The notes under the pieces are model-generated. The model had not been told where the DNA came from, did not search any database, and worked only from the letters and a program-made list of their open reading frames with translations. The translations under genes were made by a program, and so were the position numbers. Positions 36,249 to 44,402 of a stretch of DNA of 64,000 nt are shown one piece after another (the first letter of the stretch is position 1; each line of letters begins with the position of its first letter). Origin of the DNA: Kurthia massiliensis (GTDB lineage Bacteria > Bacillota > Bacilli > Bacillales_A > Planococcaceae); assembly GCF_000285555.1 (NCBI RefSeq), contig NZ_HE610996.1:301052-365051 (forward strand), given 5' to 3'.

Positions 36249-37022
36249 TCATCCTTTCTGAATCATCGTTTTAATCGGTTCAAACGTTTTGCGGTGAATC
36301 GGTGTCACACCGAGCTGATTAAGCGCTTCTAAATGTTGTTTCGTGCCGTAGCCTGCATGTTGCGCAAAACCGTAGCCAGGATATTGTTCATCCATTTGTT
36401 CCATGTAATGATCACGTGCTGTTTTCGCTAAAATGGATGCGGCTGCGATTGCTAAACTTTTCGCATCCCCTTTAATAATTGAACTTTGTGGTATATCAAT
36501 ATCAAGTGTCATCGCATCTGCTAACACATAATCTGGTTTCACTGCTAACTGTTCAATAGAAGCTTTCATCGATTGGCGCGTTGCTTCGTAAATGTTAATA
36601 TCGTCGATCACTTCAGCAGGTTGGAAGTGCACGTACGTCGCAATTGCTACTTCGTGAATTTTCGCAATAAATGCTTCGCGTTTGTCGTGCGATAATTGTT
36701 TTGAATCATTTAAACCGATTAACGATGTACAAGCATCATTTGGTAAAATGACAGCAGCTGTTACGACCGGACCGGCGAGTGGGCCACGACCTGCTTCGTC
36801 TGTTCCTGCGATATAAGCACCTGGATGCGTACGGTAGCTATCGTCAAATGCTAATTTTGCTTCATGTTCATCGATAAGCTGTTGACGTTTTTGTTGTGCA
36901 CGACGCCATGATTTCAATGCATTTTGTACACCTGTGCGCTCATCTTTTTGTAACGCTTCCATCCAGTCTGCCCATTCGGTCGCTTGTGCTAATTGTTCTT
37001 TAATTGCTTTAATTGTTGTCAT
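36249..37022 (-). CDS. rnhB: Ribonuclease HII
   Basis: 257 aa. The catalytic segment YIAGTDEAGRGPLAGPVV gives D75 and E76; further acidic residues lie in LADAMTLDIDIP and the conserved KGDAKSLAIAAASILAKTARD. It removes ribonucleotides and RNA primers from DNA. The first 70 residues form the N-terminal extension seen in Bacillales RNase HII. Shine-Dalgarno AAGGAG. It is followed at 4 nt by ylqG, so both probably share a transcript. Confidence 0.97.
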   Translation of the reverse strand: MTTIKAIKEQLAQATEWADWMEALQKDERTGVQNALKSWRRAQQKRQQLIDEHEAKLAFDDSYRTHPGAYIAGTDEAGRGPLAGPVVTAAVILPNDACTSLIGLNDSKQLSHDKREAFIAKIHEVAIATYVHFQPAEVIDDINIYEATRQSMKASIEQLAVKPDYVLADAMTLDIDIPQSSIIKGDAKSLAIAAASILAKTARDHYMEQMDEQYPGYGFAQHAGYGTKQHLEALNQLGVTPIHRKTFEPIKTMIQKG

Positions 37023-37062
37023 TTCTTTATACTCCTTATCGGTTTAAATTGCTGAAATGTAA

Positions 37063-37100
37063 TAAAAAAAGCCGACAATGCTACGAGAGACATTGTCGAC
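37063..37100 (-). terminator. Intrinsic terminator of the sipS-rbgA unit
   Basis: The minus strand reads GTCGACAATG, ten-base loop, CATTGTCGGC and a U-run. It begins eight bases after the rbgA stop. Confidence 0.92.
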
Positions 37101-37108
37101 AACTTTCA

Positions 37109-37963
37109 TTACTCGTAGTCTTCTACGAAATCAAATGTTAATTTACCTAAGTTTTCATTACGAATATCGCGAACGATTAATTCTGATACCATTTCATAAT
37201 CGACATCGCCACCAGAAGCTTTCATGTTACGAAGCTTACCGATATGGTCAAATGTGCCAACGATCGGATCTGTTAAACCGTCGATTTGATAACGTTCATG
37301 TAAACGCTCTGGGTAATATACTTCTAAGAAGTTTAAGCCAAAGATTGCTAAGTCGTCCATATTCATAATTTGGTCTTTAATCGCACCAGTAACCGCTAAT
37401 TTGTAACCAACGTTTTGGTCTTCAAATTTAGGCCATAAAATCCCTGGTGTATCTAAAAGTTCTAATTCTTTGCCGACTTTAATCCATTGTTGTGAACGTG
37501 TCACACCTGGCATATTCCCTGTACGTGCAACATTTTTCTTCGCTAAGCGGTTAATCATCGTTGATTTCCCTACGTTTGGAATACCGACGATCATCGCACG
37601 AATCGCACGTGTTTTTAACCCTTTTTTACGCATACGTTCCCATTTTTCAGCAAGTACTTCTTCAGCCGCTTTTGTTACGCGCTTTAAGCCTTTGCTATCT
37701 AATGAGTTCACGGCTACGGCTTTATGGCCTTTAGACGCGAAATAGTTAATCCATTTTTTCGTTTGCGCTTCATCCGCCATATCTGCTTTATTTAAAATTA
37801 ATAGGCGGTTTTTTTGATGAATAATGTCATCTAACATCGGGTTACGAGATGACATCGGTAAACGAGCATCAATTAGCTCAAACACGATATCGACAAGTTT
37901 TAAGTTTTCGGTTACTTGTCGGCGTGCTTTCGCCATATGCCCTGGGAACCATTGAATCGTCAT
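37109..37963 (-). CDS. rbgA: Ribosome biogenesis GTPase RbgA (YlqF)
   Basis: 284 aa from the ATG at 37961-37963 ([17 protein letters not shown]). Circularly permuted GTPase: G4 NKAD (58-61) comes before G1 GIPNVGKS (127-134) and G3 LDTPGI. It matures the 50S subunit by aiding late protein binding. AGAGGAGAG lies upstream of the ATG; an earlier in-frame start would overlap sipS. Length is close to the 282-aa B. subtilis protein. Confidence 0.97.
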   Translation of the reverse strand: MTIQWFPGHMAKARRQVTENLKLVDIVFELIDARLPMSSRNPMLDDIIHQKNRLLILNKADMADEAQTKKWINYFASKGHKAVAVNSLDSKGLKRVTKAAEEVLAEKWERMRKKGLKTRAIRAMIVGIPNVGKSTMINRLAKKNVARTGNMPGVTRSQQWIKVGKELELLDTPGILWPKFEDQNVGYKLAVTGAIKDQIMNMDDLAIFGLNFLEVYYPERLHERYQIDGLTDPIVGTFDHIGKLRNMKASGGDVDYEMVSELIVRDIRNENLGKLTFDFVEDYE

Positions 37964-37977
37964 AATTATCTCTCCTC

Positions 37978-38547
37978 TTAATCTACCGTACCGAATGCTT
38001 TCATTGGCCAAAAGACGATACTCGCCTTGCCGACAATTTCCGCTTTCGATACGACGCCAATATGTCGACTGTCTTTGCTATTACGACGGTTATCACCCAT
38101 GACAAAATAATGCCCTTTCGGCACTTCTTTTTGTCCGATATAATCTTCTAAACGAAAATCTTCCGTCAGTGTGCCACCATCGACGATACGGCTTTTATAA
38201 TCTTTTAAATATGGCTCTGTTACTTTTTTGCCATTAATGTAGAGCTGGTCATTCTTATATTCTAGTGTGTCGCCCGGTAGACCGATCACACGTTTAATAT
38301 AATCTTTCTTTTCTGGCGCATGGAACACGACAATATCGAAGCGTTGAATATCTGAAAACTTGTAATCAATTTTATTAACGATCATTCGCTCTCCGCTTTC
38401 GAGTGTAGGCATCATCGATTCGCCGTCGACGACGATCGGTGTGAATAGTACGAAGCGAATCAAAGCAGCAAGTAAAAAGGCAATGATGAGGGCTTTGATC
38501 CAGTCCCATAAACCGTTTTTTTCTTTTTTCACTTCATCTTGTTCCAT
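37978..38547 (-). CDS. sipS: Type I signal peptidase
   Basis: 189 aa. One membrane helix (about 17-38), then the catalytic Ser in DGESMMPTL (S44) and Lys in [12 protein letters not shown] (K85), with the box E motif [16 protein letters not shown]. It cleaves signal peptides on the outer face of the membrane. Placement between rplS and rbgA differs from B. subtilis 168 but is known for other Bacillaceae. The exact paralogue name (sipS, sipT or lepB) cannot be settled from sequence alone. Confidence 0.95.
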   Translation of the reverse strand: MEQDEVKKEKNGLWDWIKALIIAFLLAALIRFVLFTPIVVDGESMMPTLESGERMIVNKIDYKFSDIQRFDIVVFHAPEKKDYIKRVIGLPGDTLEYKNDQLYINGKKVTEPYLKDYKSRIVDGGTLTEDFRLEDYIGQKEVPKGHYFVMGDNRRNSKDSRHIGVVSKAEIVGKASIVFWPMKAFGTVD

Positions 38548-38629
38548 AGGCCGTCCCCCTCACTGTACTCTTTTTATTGTACAAGTATTTTTCATTACAG
38601 GCAAAAAGATTGAGGTGTTTTGAAGCATG

Positions 38630-38666
38630 AAAAAAGTGTAGAGCAAATTGCTCTACACTCTTTTTT
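38630..38666 (-). terminator. Intrinsic terminator of rplS
   Basis: GTGTAGAGCA, loop, TGCTCTACAC (38636-38658) flanked by A- and T-runs on both sides, so it works in either direction. Confidence 0.93.
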
Positions 38667-38681
38667 GCTTGTAGCAAGAAA

Positions 38682-39026
38682 TTAGCGAATTTCTTTGATA
38701 CGAGCAGCTTTACCACGTAAGTTACGTAGGTAGTATAATTTAGCACGACGTACTTTACCACGACGAGTAACTTTAAGTGCAGCGATTTTTGGAGTGTGTA
38801 CTGGGAAAGTACGTTCCACGCCTACACCGTAAGAGATTTTACGTACAGTGAAAGTTTCGCTGATACCGCCACCGCGACGTTTGATTACAACGCCTTCGAA
38901 TTTTTGGATACGTTCGCGAGTACCTTCGACAACTTTAACGTCGATAGATACTGTATCACCAGCACGGAATGATGGGATGTCAGTGCGTAATTGTTCTTTT
39001 GTGATTTCTGCAATAATGTTTGACAT
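38682..39026 (-). CDS. rplS: Ribosomal protein L19
   Basis: 114 aa, full-length bL19 with [39 protein letters not shown] and the C-terminal [19 protein letters not shown]. It lies at the 30S-50S interface of the ribosome. It follows trmD but has its own strong promoter and a structured leader, and is closed by a terminator, so it is a separately controlled one-gene unit. Confidence 0.99.
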   Translation of the reverse strand: MSNIIAEITKEQLRTDIPSFRAGDTVSIDVKVVEGTRERIQKFEGVVIKRRGGGISETFTVRKISYGVGVERTFPVHTPKIAALKVTRRGKVRRAKLYYLRNLRGKAARIKEIR

Positions 39027-39044
39027 TTATATTTTCTCCTTTGA

Positions 39045-39115
39045 CAGATGCTCATATAGGTCGCTTAATGGTTGCTACAGCGGAACACCGTAATACGGCA
39101 CTTCTTTAAGAAATG
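39045..39115 (-). promoter_or_regulatory. Structured leader of rplS mRNA, putative L19 leader
   Basis: The 90-base leader folds into at least two hairpins: CCGT-AUU-ACGG, and GGU/ACC plus CGCU/AGCG around a GUAGCAACCAUUA loop. Bacillales carry an autoregulatory L19 leader at this place (Rfam L19_leader). The match is by position and fold only; I could not run the covariance model. Confidence 0.5.
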
Positions 39116-39123
39116 CACTTTAA

Positions 39124-39152
39124 ATATTAGCATACTAATAACTAAGTGGCAA
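39124..39152 (-). promoter_or_regulatory. Sigma-A-type promoter of rplS
   Basis: -35 TTGCCA (39147-39152), 17-base spacer ending in an extended TGC, -10 TAATAT (39124-39129). RNA start near 39117. Confidence 0.75.
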
Positions 39153-39175
39153 GTGTCTGTCCTTGTCAGTTTCGA

Positions 39176-39910
39176 TTATTTTTTATAACCGATTGAACGT
39201 AAATATGTTAACTGTTTATCTGTTAACTCGATATGGTCGAGTAAGTCTGGACGACGTTCAAACGTACGCTTTAAAGACTGCTCCTCGCGCCACTCAGCGA
39301 TTTTTGCGTGATTCCCTGACATTAAGACGTCTGGCACTTTCATGCCTCGGAAATCAGCTGGACGTGTGTAATGTGGGTGTTCTAATAAACCGGTAGAGAA
39401 CGAATCATTGACGTGAGACGCTTCTTGACCTAAAACACCTGGCAGTAGACGAACGACACTGTCGATAATCGTCATTGCTGCTAACTCGCCACCTGTTAAC
39501 ACGAAGTCACCAATCGAAATTTCATCGGTTACTAAATGTTCACGAATACGCTCATCATAGCCTTCATAGTGGCCGCATAGGAAAATTAAATCTTCCTCTT
39601 TCGCTAGCTCTTCTGCTTTTTTCTGAGAATAACGTTCACCTTGTGGGCACATTAAAATAATACGTGGTTTTTTACCTTGTGCTTGTAACGTTTCAACCGC
39701 GTTGAAAAGTGGTTCTGGCTTTAATACCATCCCCGCGCCGCCACCGTAAGGGTAATCATCGACTTGATTATGTTTGTTGTTTGAAAAAGCACGGAAATCT
39801 GTGACGTTAAAGTTAACAGCACCTTTTTCTTGCGCTTTTTTCATCATAGACGCGCCGAACACGCCTTCAAACATATCTGGGAATAATGACAGCACATGAA
39901 TATTCATCAT
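39176..39910 (-). CDS. trmD: tRNA (guanine37-N1)-methyltransferase TrmD
   Basis: 244 aa SPOUT methyltransferase. The knot motifs are [12 protein letters not shown] and [16 protein letters not shown]; the N-terminal [13 protein letters not shown] binds the cofactor region. It makes m1G37 in tRNAs and prevents frameshifting. Its ATG overlaps the rimM stop (ATGA). The order rimM-trmD-rplS is conserved. A second ATG at codon 2 is possible. Confidence 0.98.
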   Translation of the reverse strand: MMNIHVLSLFPDMFEGVFGASMMKKAQEKGAVNFNVTDFRAFSNNKHNQVDDYPYGGGAGMVLKPEPLFNAVETLQAQGKKPRIILMCPQGERYSQKKAEELAKEEDLIFLCGHYEGYDERIREHLVTDEISIGDFVLTGGELAAMTIIDSVVRLLPGVLGQEASHVNDSFSTGLLEHPHYTRPADFRGMKVPDVLMSGNHAKIAEWREEQSLKRTFERRPDLLDHIELTDKQLTYLRSIGYKK

Positions 39911-40422
39911 GATAAAAGACCTTCCATCAATTCAATTGTGACACGTTTCGCTTCTACATCTACTTCTTTGATAACTTCATAGATTACAGGAATGTAGTGC
40001 TCTTTACCGTCGACACCTTTAATTGTCCAAACGTCATTTGCGCCTGTTTCGAAGATTTCTTTAATTTTTCCGATTTCATTACCATCCGTATCAAATACAT
40101 CACAGCCAACAATTTCGTGATAGTAGAACTCATCATCATCTAGCTCTTCTAAATAGTTTTCGTTTACTTTTAGCATAGAACCTTTGAATTTTTCCACATC
40201 GTTAATGTTTGGATAGTTTTCAAATGATAATAGCATGAAGTTTTTATGTTTACGTGCTGTTTTAATAATCACGACAGTCGGTTTCTTTTCACCTGGTGCG
40301 AAAATGCCCAGTTTTGAACCGACTTCGTAACGATCTTCTGGGAAGTCCGTTTGTGAAATGACGCGCACTTCACCACGAATACCGTGCGTGTTGACGATTT
40401 TACCTACGTTGTACCAATTCAT
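39907..40422 (-). CDS. rimM: 16S rRNA processing protein RimM
   Basis: 171 aa from the ATG at 40420-40422 ([20 protein letters not shown]). N-terminal RimM beta-barrel and C-terminal PRC barrel ([20 protein letters not shown]). It aids 30S head maturation and binds S19. AGAGGTG lies seven bases upstream of this ATG; a GTG three codons earlier is inside it. It follows a terminator, where ylqD stands in B. subtilis. Confidence 0.96.
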   Translation of the reverse strand: MNWYNVGKIVNTHGIRGEVRVISQTDFPEDRYEVGSKLGIFAPGEKKPTVVIIKTARKHKNFMLLSFENYPNINDVEKFKGSMLKVNENYLEELDDDEFYYHEIVGCDVFDTDGNEIGKIKEIFETGANDVWTIKGVDGKEHYIPVIYEVIKEVDVEAKRVTIELMEGLLS

Positions 40423-40454
40423 ATAAAACACCTCTTTTTAATACTTATATACAA

Positions 40455-40488
40455 CAAAAAAGGAAGGAACTAGTGCTCCCTCCTTTTT
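40455..40488 (-). terminator. Intrinsic terminator between khpA and rimM
   Basis: The minus strand reads GGAGGGAGC, loop ACTA, GTTCCTTCC (two G-U pairs) and TTTTTT. It follows the khpA stop by a few bases and may limit read-through from rpsP-khpA into rimM-trmD. Confidence 0.85.
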
Positions 40489-40490
40489 CG

Positions 40491-40724
40491 CTAATCTATG
40501 ATATCGACATACGTCTTCTTCATATGGTGACTGCTCGCAGCAGAATAAACAATCGTGCGAATTGACTTCGCAACACTTCCTTGTTTACCAATCACTTTGC
40601 CGACATCTTTCGGATGGACAGCAAGCTTATAAACGATGCGATTTTCTGATTCGTCCACAGTAACGCGAACGTCATCTGGAAAATCAACTAATGGTTGTAC
40701 AATTGTTTTAATCAGCTGTTCCAC
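40491..40724 (-). CDS. khpA: KH-domain RNA-binding protein KhpA (YlqC)
   Basis: 77 aa single KH domain with the GxxG loop in GKVIGKQGSVAKSIRTI. In Firmicutes KhpA pairs with KhpB/Jag and binds many RNAs, affecting cell elongation. GTG start (40722-40724) with GGGGGTG upstream. It lies 29 nt after rpsP and is followed by a terminator. Confidence 0.95.
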   Translation of the reverse strand: MEQLIKTIVQPLVDFPDDVRVTVDESENRIVYKLAVHPKDVGKVIGKQGSVAKSIRTIVYSAASSHHMKKTYVDIID

Positions 40725-40753
40725 GATGTCACCCCCGATTATTAAAGGTAAAA

Positions 40754-41026
40754 TTATTTACCTTGTTTTGATTCATGGAATTTAGCCATGATGCCTTGTT
40801 TTGAGAACAAGTTACGTACAGTATCAGATGGTTTTGCACCGTTAGCTAACCATGCTAATGCTTTTTCTTCATCAATTTTAACTTCTTCTGGAGAAGTTAA
40901 TGGATTGAATGTACCGATTGTTTCGATAGAACGGCCGTCACGTGGAGAACGTGAGTCAGCAACTACGATACGGTAGAAAGGAGCTTTTTTAGCACCGATA
41001 CGTTTTAAACGAATTTTTACTGCCAT
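40754..41026 (-). CDS. rpsP: Ribosomal protein S16
   Basis: 90 aa from [20 protein letters not shown], the universal S16 start; it ends FHESKQGK. Shine-Dalgarno CGGAGGTG lies ten bases upstream. Structural protein of the 30S body. It opens a unit with khpA and has two tandem promoters upstream. Confidence 0.99.
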   Translation of the reverse strand: MAVKIRLKRIGAKKAPFYRIVVADSRSPRDGRSIETIGTFNPLTSPEEVKIDEEKALAWLANGAKPSDTVRNLFSKQGIMAKFHESKQGK

Positions 41027-41065
41027 GTTTCTTTGCACCTCCGAATAAGTTTCACACAAGATAGT

Positions 41066-41094
41066 ATAATATCAAGCTTTCGATTGTTTGTAAA
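41066..41094 (-). promoter_or_regulatory. Sigma-A-type promoter P2 of rpsP
   Basis: -35 TTTACA (41089-41094), 17-base spacer, -10 TATTAT (41066-41071). Its -35 lies inside the proximal copy of a 26-bp direct repeat. Confidence 0.65.
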
Positions 41095-41172
41095 GTGTTT
41101 TTTCTTAACACAGGTTATTTTACAGCATATCCAGAAAGATTTCAAGTGTTTGTAAAGTATTTTTTCTTAACA
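41085..41172. repeat. 26-bp direct repeat upstream of rpsP
   Basis: Bases 41085-41110 and 41147-41172 agree at 25 of 26 positions (tgtttgtaaagt, then g or a, then ttttttcttaaca); spacing is 62 bp. Both copies carry TTTACA on the minus strand. Confidence 0.85.
41117..41145 (-). promoter_or_regulatory. Sigma-A-type promoter P1 of rpsP
   Basis: -35 TTGAAA (41140-41145), 17-base spacer, -10 TAAAAT (41117-41122). It lies upstream of P2 by 51 bp, just downstream of the distal repeat copy. Confidence 0.55.
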
Positions 41173-41224
41173 AGCACAAAGACCCTTTTTCACGCTGTTA
41201 AGACCTCAATTAATCGCGCATATA

Positions 41225-42592
41225 TTACATTTTAAACAATGAATCCATGCCTGGTAATTTGAATTTTTTCTTCTTACCGCCGGCTGGGTTCATCATGCCT
41301 GACATTTGTTTCATCATTTTTTTCATTTCATCAAACTGCTTAATTAAGCGGTTGACTTCTTGTACAGAACGGCCAGAACCTAACGCGATACGTTTACGAC
41401 GACTTGACGTAATAATTTCTGGATTTGTACGTTCTGCAATCGTCATCGATTGGATAATCGCTTCGATATGATTAATTTGCTTGTCGTCAAAATTCATTTT
41501 GTCTAAGCCTTTTACTTTGTTCATACCAGGAATCATTTTAATGATGTCCTCAAGTGGGCCCATTTTTTTCACTTGGCTCATTTGATCAAGGAAATCATCA
41601 AATGTGAAGCTTTGTGTTTTGAATTTTTCTTCAAGCTCTTTTGCTTTTTCAGCGTCAACCGTTTCTTGCGCTTTTTCGATGAGTGATAATACATCACCCA
41701 TACCTAAAATACGCTGTGCCATACGCTCTGGGTGGAATGGTTCAAGTGCATCCATTTTTTCACCCATACCGACAAATTTAATCGGTTTTTCCGTTACAGA
41801 ACGGATTGATAATGCTGCACCACCACGTGTGTCACCATCAAGTTTCGTTAATACGACACCTGTAATGCCGACTGCATCGTTAAAGCTTTCTGCAACGTTT
41901 ACAGCATCTTGACCGGTCATTGCATCAACAACTAAAAATACTTCGTCTGGCTCTTTTAGCGCACGAATGTCTTTTAACTCTTGCATTAACGCTTCGTCAA
42001 TGTGCAGACGACCCGCTGTATCGATGATGACAACGTCGTGATGTTCTTCTTTTGCAAATTCAATCGCATCACGTGCGATGTCGACTGGTGATACTTCTGT
42101 ACCTTTTTCAAAAACCGGAATTGATAATTGTTTACCAAGTGTTTGTAATTGTTTAACAGCGGCTGGACGATAAACGTCGGCTGCAACAAGTAACGGTTTT
42201 TTGTTATATTTTTTACGTAATACGTTCGCAAGTTTACCTGTAGTTGTCGTTTTACCGGCACCTTGTAAACCGACCATCATAATGACTGTCGGCGGACGAT
42301 TTGAGAATTTTACAGGTGATTGTTCGCCACCCATAAGTGCTGTTAATTCTTCTTGAACGATTTTAATAACTTGTTGACCAGGCGTTAAGCTTTGCATAAC
42401 GTCTGCACCAACTGCACGTTCACTTACTGATTTAACGAATTTTTTTACGACTTTCAAGTTAACATCGGCTTCAATTAAAGCAAAGCGAACTTCACGCATC
42501 ATAATTTTAACGTCTTGTTCTGTTACTTTACCTTTACCTTTAATTTTGGCAATTGTATTTTGGAGTCGCTCTGATAAGCCTTCAAATGCCAT
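41225..42592 (-). CDS. ffh: Signal recognition particle protein Ffh
   Basis: 455 aa. N domain, then G1 GLQGAGKT (108-115), DTAGRLH, TKLDGDTRGG as G4, and a Met-rich M domain (MKKMMKQMSGMMNPAGGKKKK) that binds signal sequences and 4.5S/scRNA. It targets membrane and secreted proteins co-translationally through FtsY, encoded two genes upstream. It begins 12 nt after ylxM. No clear terminator follows. Confidence 0.98.
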   Translation of the reverse strand: MAFEGLSERLQNTIAKIKGKGKVTEQDVKIMMREVRFALIEADVNLKVVKKFVKSVSERAVGADVMQSLTPGQQVIKIVQEELTALMGGEQSPVKFSNRPPTVIMMVGLQGAGKTTTTGKLANVLRKKYNKKPLLVAADVYRPAAVKQLQTLGKQLSIPVFEKGTEVSPVDIARDAIEFAKEEHHDVVIIDTAGRLHIDEALMQELKDIRALKEPDEVFLVVDAMTGQDAVNVAESFNDAVGITGVVLTKLDGDTRGGAALSIRSVTEKPIKFVGMGEKMDALEPFHPERMAQRILGMGDVLSLIEKAQETVDAEKAKELEEKFKTQSFTFDDFLDQMSQVKKMGPLEDIIKMIPGMNKVKGLDKMNFDDKQINHIEAIIQSMTIAERTNPEIITSSRRKRIALGSGRSVQEVNRLIKQFDEMKKMMKQMSGMMNPAGGKKKKFKLPGMDSLFKM

Positions 42593-42604
42593 AGTGGTCG
42601 CCCC

Positions 42605-42937
42605 CTAATCCCATTCTTTCAATTGTTCAATATAGCCTAGTACGTCGTCATCTGACGCTTTAGCTTCAATCGCTGCTGTCAAGCTAGCTACGATTTGTTG
42701 TCTTTGTTGAAACTTAGTAAAAAGCTGAAGTTTTTCTTCATATTCCTCAAGCATCGCCTCTGTACGACGGATATTGTCATATACGGCCTGACGAGACACT
42801 TCATACGATTCGGCAATTTCACCTAACGACAGATCATCTAAATAGTAGAGCTGCATATAGCTACGTTGCTTGTCCGTTAAAAGCGCTTGATAAAAGTCAA
42901 AGAGAAAGTTCATACGTGTTGTTTTTTCAAGTAACAT
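42605..42937 (-). CDS. ylxM: YlxM, HTH protein associated with the SRP pathway
   Basis: 110 aa from the ATG at 42935-42937 ([20 protein letters not shown]). A sigma-70 region-4-like helix-turn-helix reads [20 protein letters not shown]. In streptococci YlxM modulates Ffh/FtsY GTP turnover; the gene always lies next to ffh. GGAGAGG is upstream. Length equals the B. subtilis protein. Confidence 0.95.
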   Translation of the reverse strand: MLLEKTTRMNFLFDFYQALLTDKQRSYMQLYYLDDLSLGEIAESYEVSRQAVYDNIRRTEAMLEEYEEKLQLFTKFQQRQQIVASLTAAIEAKASDDDVLGYIEQLKEWD

Positions 42938-42975
42938 ACATAACCTCTCCTCTACATACATATTCCATCGTATCA

Positions 42976-43029
42976 TATAAGAAAAGCGAGGCTTCTGTCA
43001 AGGTAAACCCCTTGTCTAAAGCCTCGCTT
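42976..43029 (-). terminator. Intrinsic terminator of ftsY
   Basis: An 11-bp outer stem AAGCGAGGCTT/AAGCCTCGCTT and an inner CAAGG/CCTTG helix, followed on the minus strand by TTCTT. It lies between ftsY and ylxM, so ylxM-ffh likely has its own promoter or depends on read-through. Confidence 0.85.
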
Positions 43030-43049
43030 CTTATTGTTATATCAGCGTT

Positions 43050-44393
43050 TTATACGTCTTTCTTGTCTTGTGCATCATCATCTAAGTCTGCGATTTGTTC
43101 ATCGATTGAATCGGCGAATAAACCGTACACGTAGCGCTCAGCATCAAATGGTTGTAAGTCATCCATTTTTTCACCAAGACCAACGAATTTCACAGGAATG
43201 TGCAGTTGGTTACGAATCGCAAGCACGATACCACCTTTTGCTGTACCGTCTAGTTTCGTTAACACGATACCTGTTACTTTCGTTGCCTCTTTGAACGTTT
43301 TCGCTTGTACGAGTGCGTTTTGACCTGTTGTCGCATCTAACGCAAGTAATACTTCGTGTGGCGCACCAGGTACTTCACGTTCGATGACGCGGTGTACTTT
43401 TTGAAGTTCGTTCATTAAGTTGACTTTATTTTGAAGACGACCAGCCGTATCACAAATTAAAATATCGGCACCGCGGTTTTTCGCTGCGTTAATCGCATCG
43501 TACATAACTGCTGCTGGGTCAGAGCCTTCAGATTGTTTAATAACTTCAACGCCAACGCGATCGCCCCATACTTGTAATTGGTCAATCGCACCTGCACGGA
43601 ACGTATCTCCTGCTGCAAGCATGACATTTTTGCCTTGTTGTTTAAAACTATGTGCGAGTTTACCGATCGTTGTCGTTTTACCAACACCGTTTACCCCTAC
43701 GAATAAAATGACCGTTAATTCGCCATCTGGCTGCATATTTAATGAAGTAATATCGGCTTCGCCTTGTTCGTAAATTTCCACTAATTTTTCAGAAATAACC
43801 GCTTGGATACCATCTGTAGATTTAATGTTTTTACGTTTTACTTCCATTTCTAATTCTTCAATTAGTTGCATAACTGTTTCAAAACCGACGTCGGCTTGTA
43901 GTAATACTTCTTCTAGTTCTTCGAAGAAATCTTCGTCGACTGTACGGTAGCGTGCGACTAAGTCATTTACTTTAGAAGAAAAAGAGTTACGTGTTTTTTC
44001 AAGGCCATGCTTGAATTTTTCAGTAATTGCTGCTGGTGAGAACCAGTGACGTTTTTTCTCTTTCGTTTCTTCTGTTTCTTCTTCGTCCGCATCTACTGTA
44101 TCATCTGTTACGTCTTCAGTTGTTGCCTCTTCAATCACTGCTGGTACTTCTGACGTTTCAACGACAGGTTCTTCAACGATTGCTTCCACTTTTGGTTCCT
44201 CAGCTTTTGGTTCCTCAGCTTGAGGTGCTTCGACAACGTCATCTACTTGTTCGACAGTTGCTTCTGCTGTTTCTGTTTGCTTCGGTTCTTCCTCAGCGCC
44301 TTCTTCGGCTTCGTTTGCTACTTGGTCTTCTAACTCTTCGCTTTTCTTACCAGTTAGCTTTGCTTTCATACGTTGTAAAAAGCCCATACTCAT
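43050..44393 (-). CDS. ftsY: Signal recognition particle receptor FtsY
   Basis: 447 aa. A very acidic N-terminal A domain (about 17-115, with [17 protein letters not shown]) precedes the NG domain with G1 GVNGVGKT (233-240), DTAGRLQ, and [10 protein letters not shown]. It docks Ffh-ribosome complexes at the membrane. The A domain is considerably longer than in B. subtilis FtsY (329 aa in total), as in many related Bacillales. It follows smc by 9 nt. Confidence 0.97.
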   Translation of the reverse strand: MSMGFLQRMKAKLTGKKSEELEDQVANEAEEGAEEEPKQTETAEATVEQVDDVVEAPQAEEPKAEEPKVEAIVEEPVVETSEVPAVIEEATTEDVTDDTVDADEEETEETKEKKRHWFSPAAITEKFKHGLEKTRNSFSSKVNDLVARYRTVDEDFFEELEEVLLQADVGFETVMQLIEELEMEVKRKNIKSTDGIQAVISEKLVEIYEQGEADITSLNMQPDGELTVILFVGVNGVGKTTTIGKLAHSFKQQGKNVMLAAGDTFRAGAIDQLQVWGDRVGVEVIKQSEGSDPAAVMYDAINAAKNRGADILICDTAGRLQNKVNLMNELQKVHRVIEREVPGAPHEVLLALDATTGQNALVQAKTFKEATKVTGIVLTKLDGTAKGGIVLAIRNQLHIPVKFVGLGEKMDDLQPFDAERYVYGLFADSIDEQIADLDDDAQDKKDV

Positions 44394-44402
44394 TCCGCTC
44401 CT

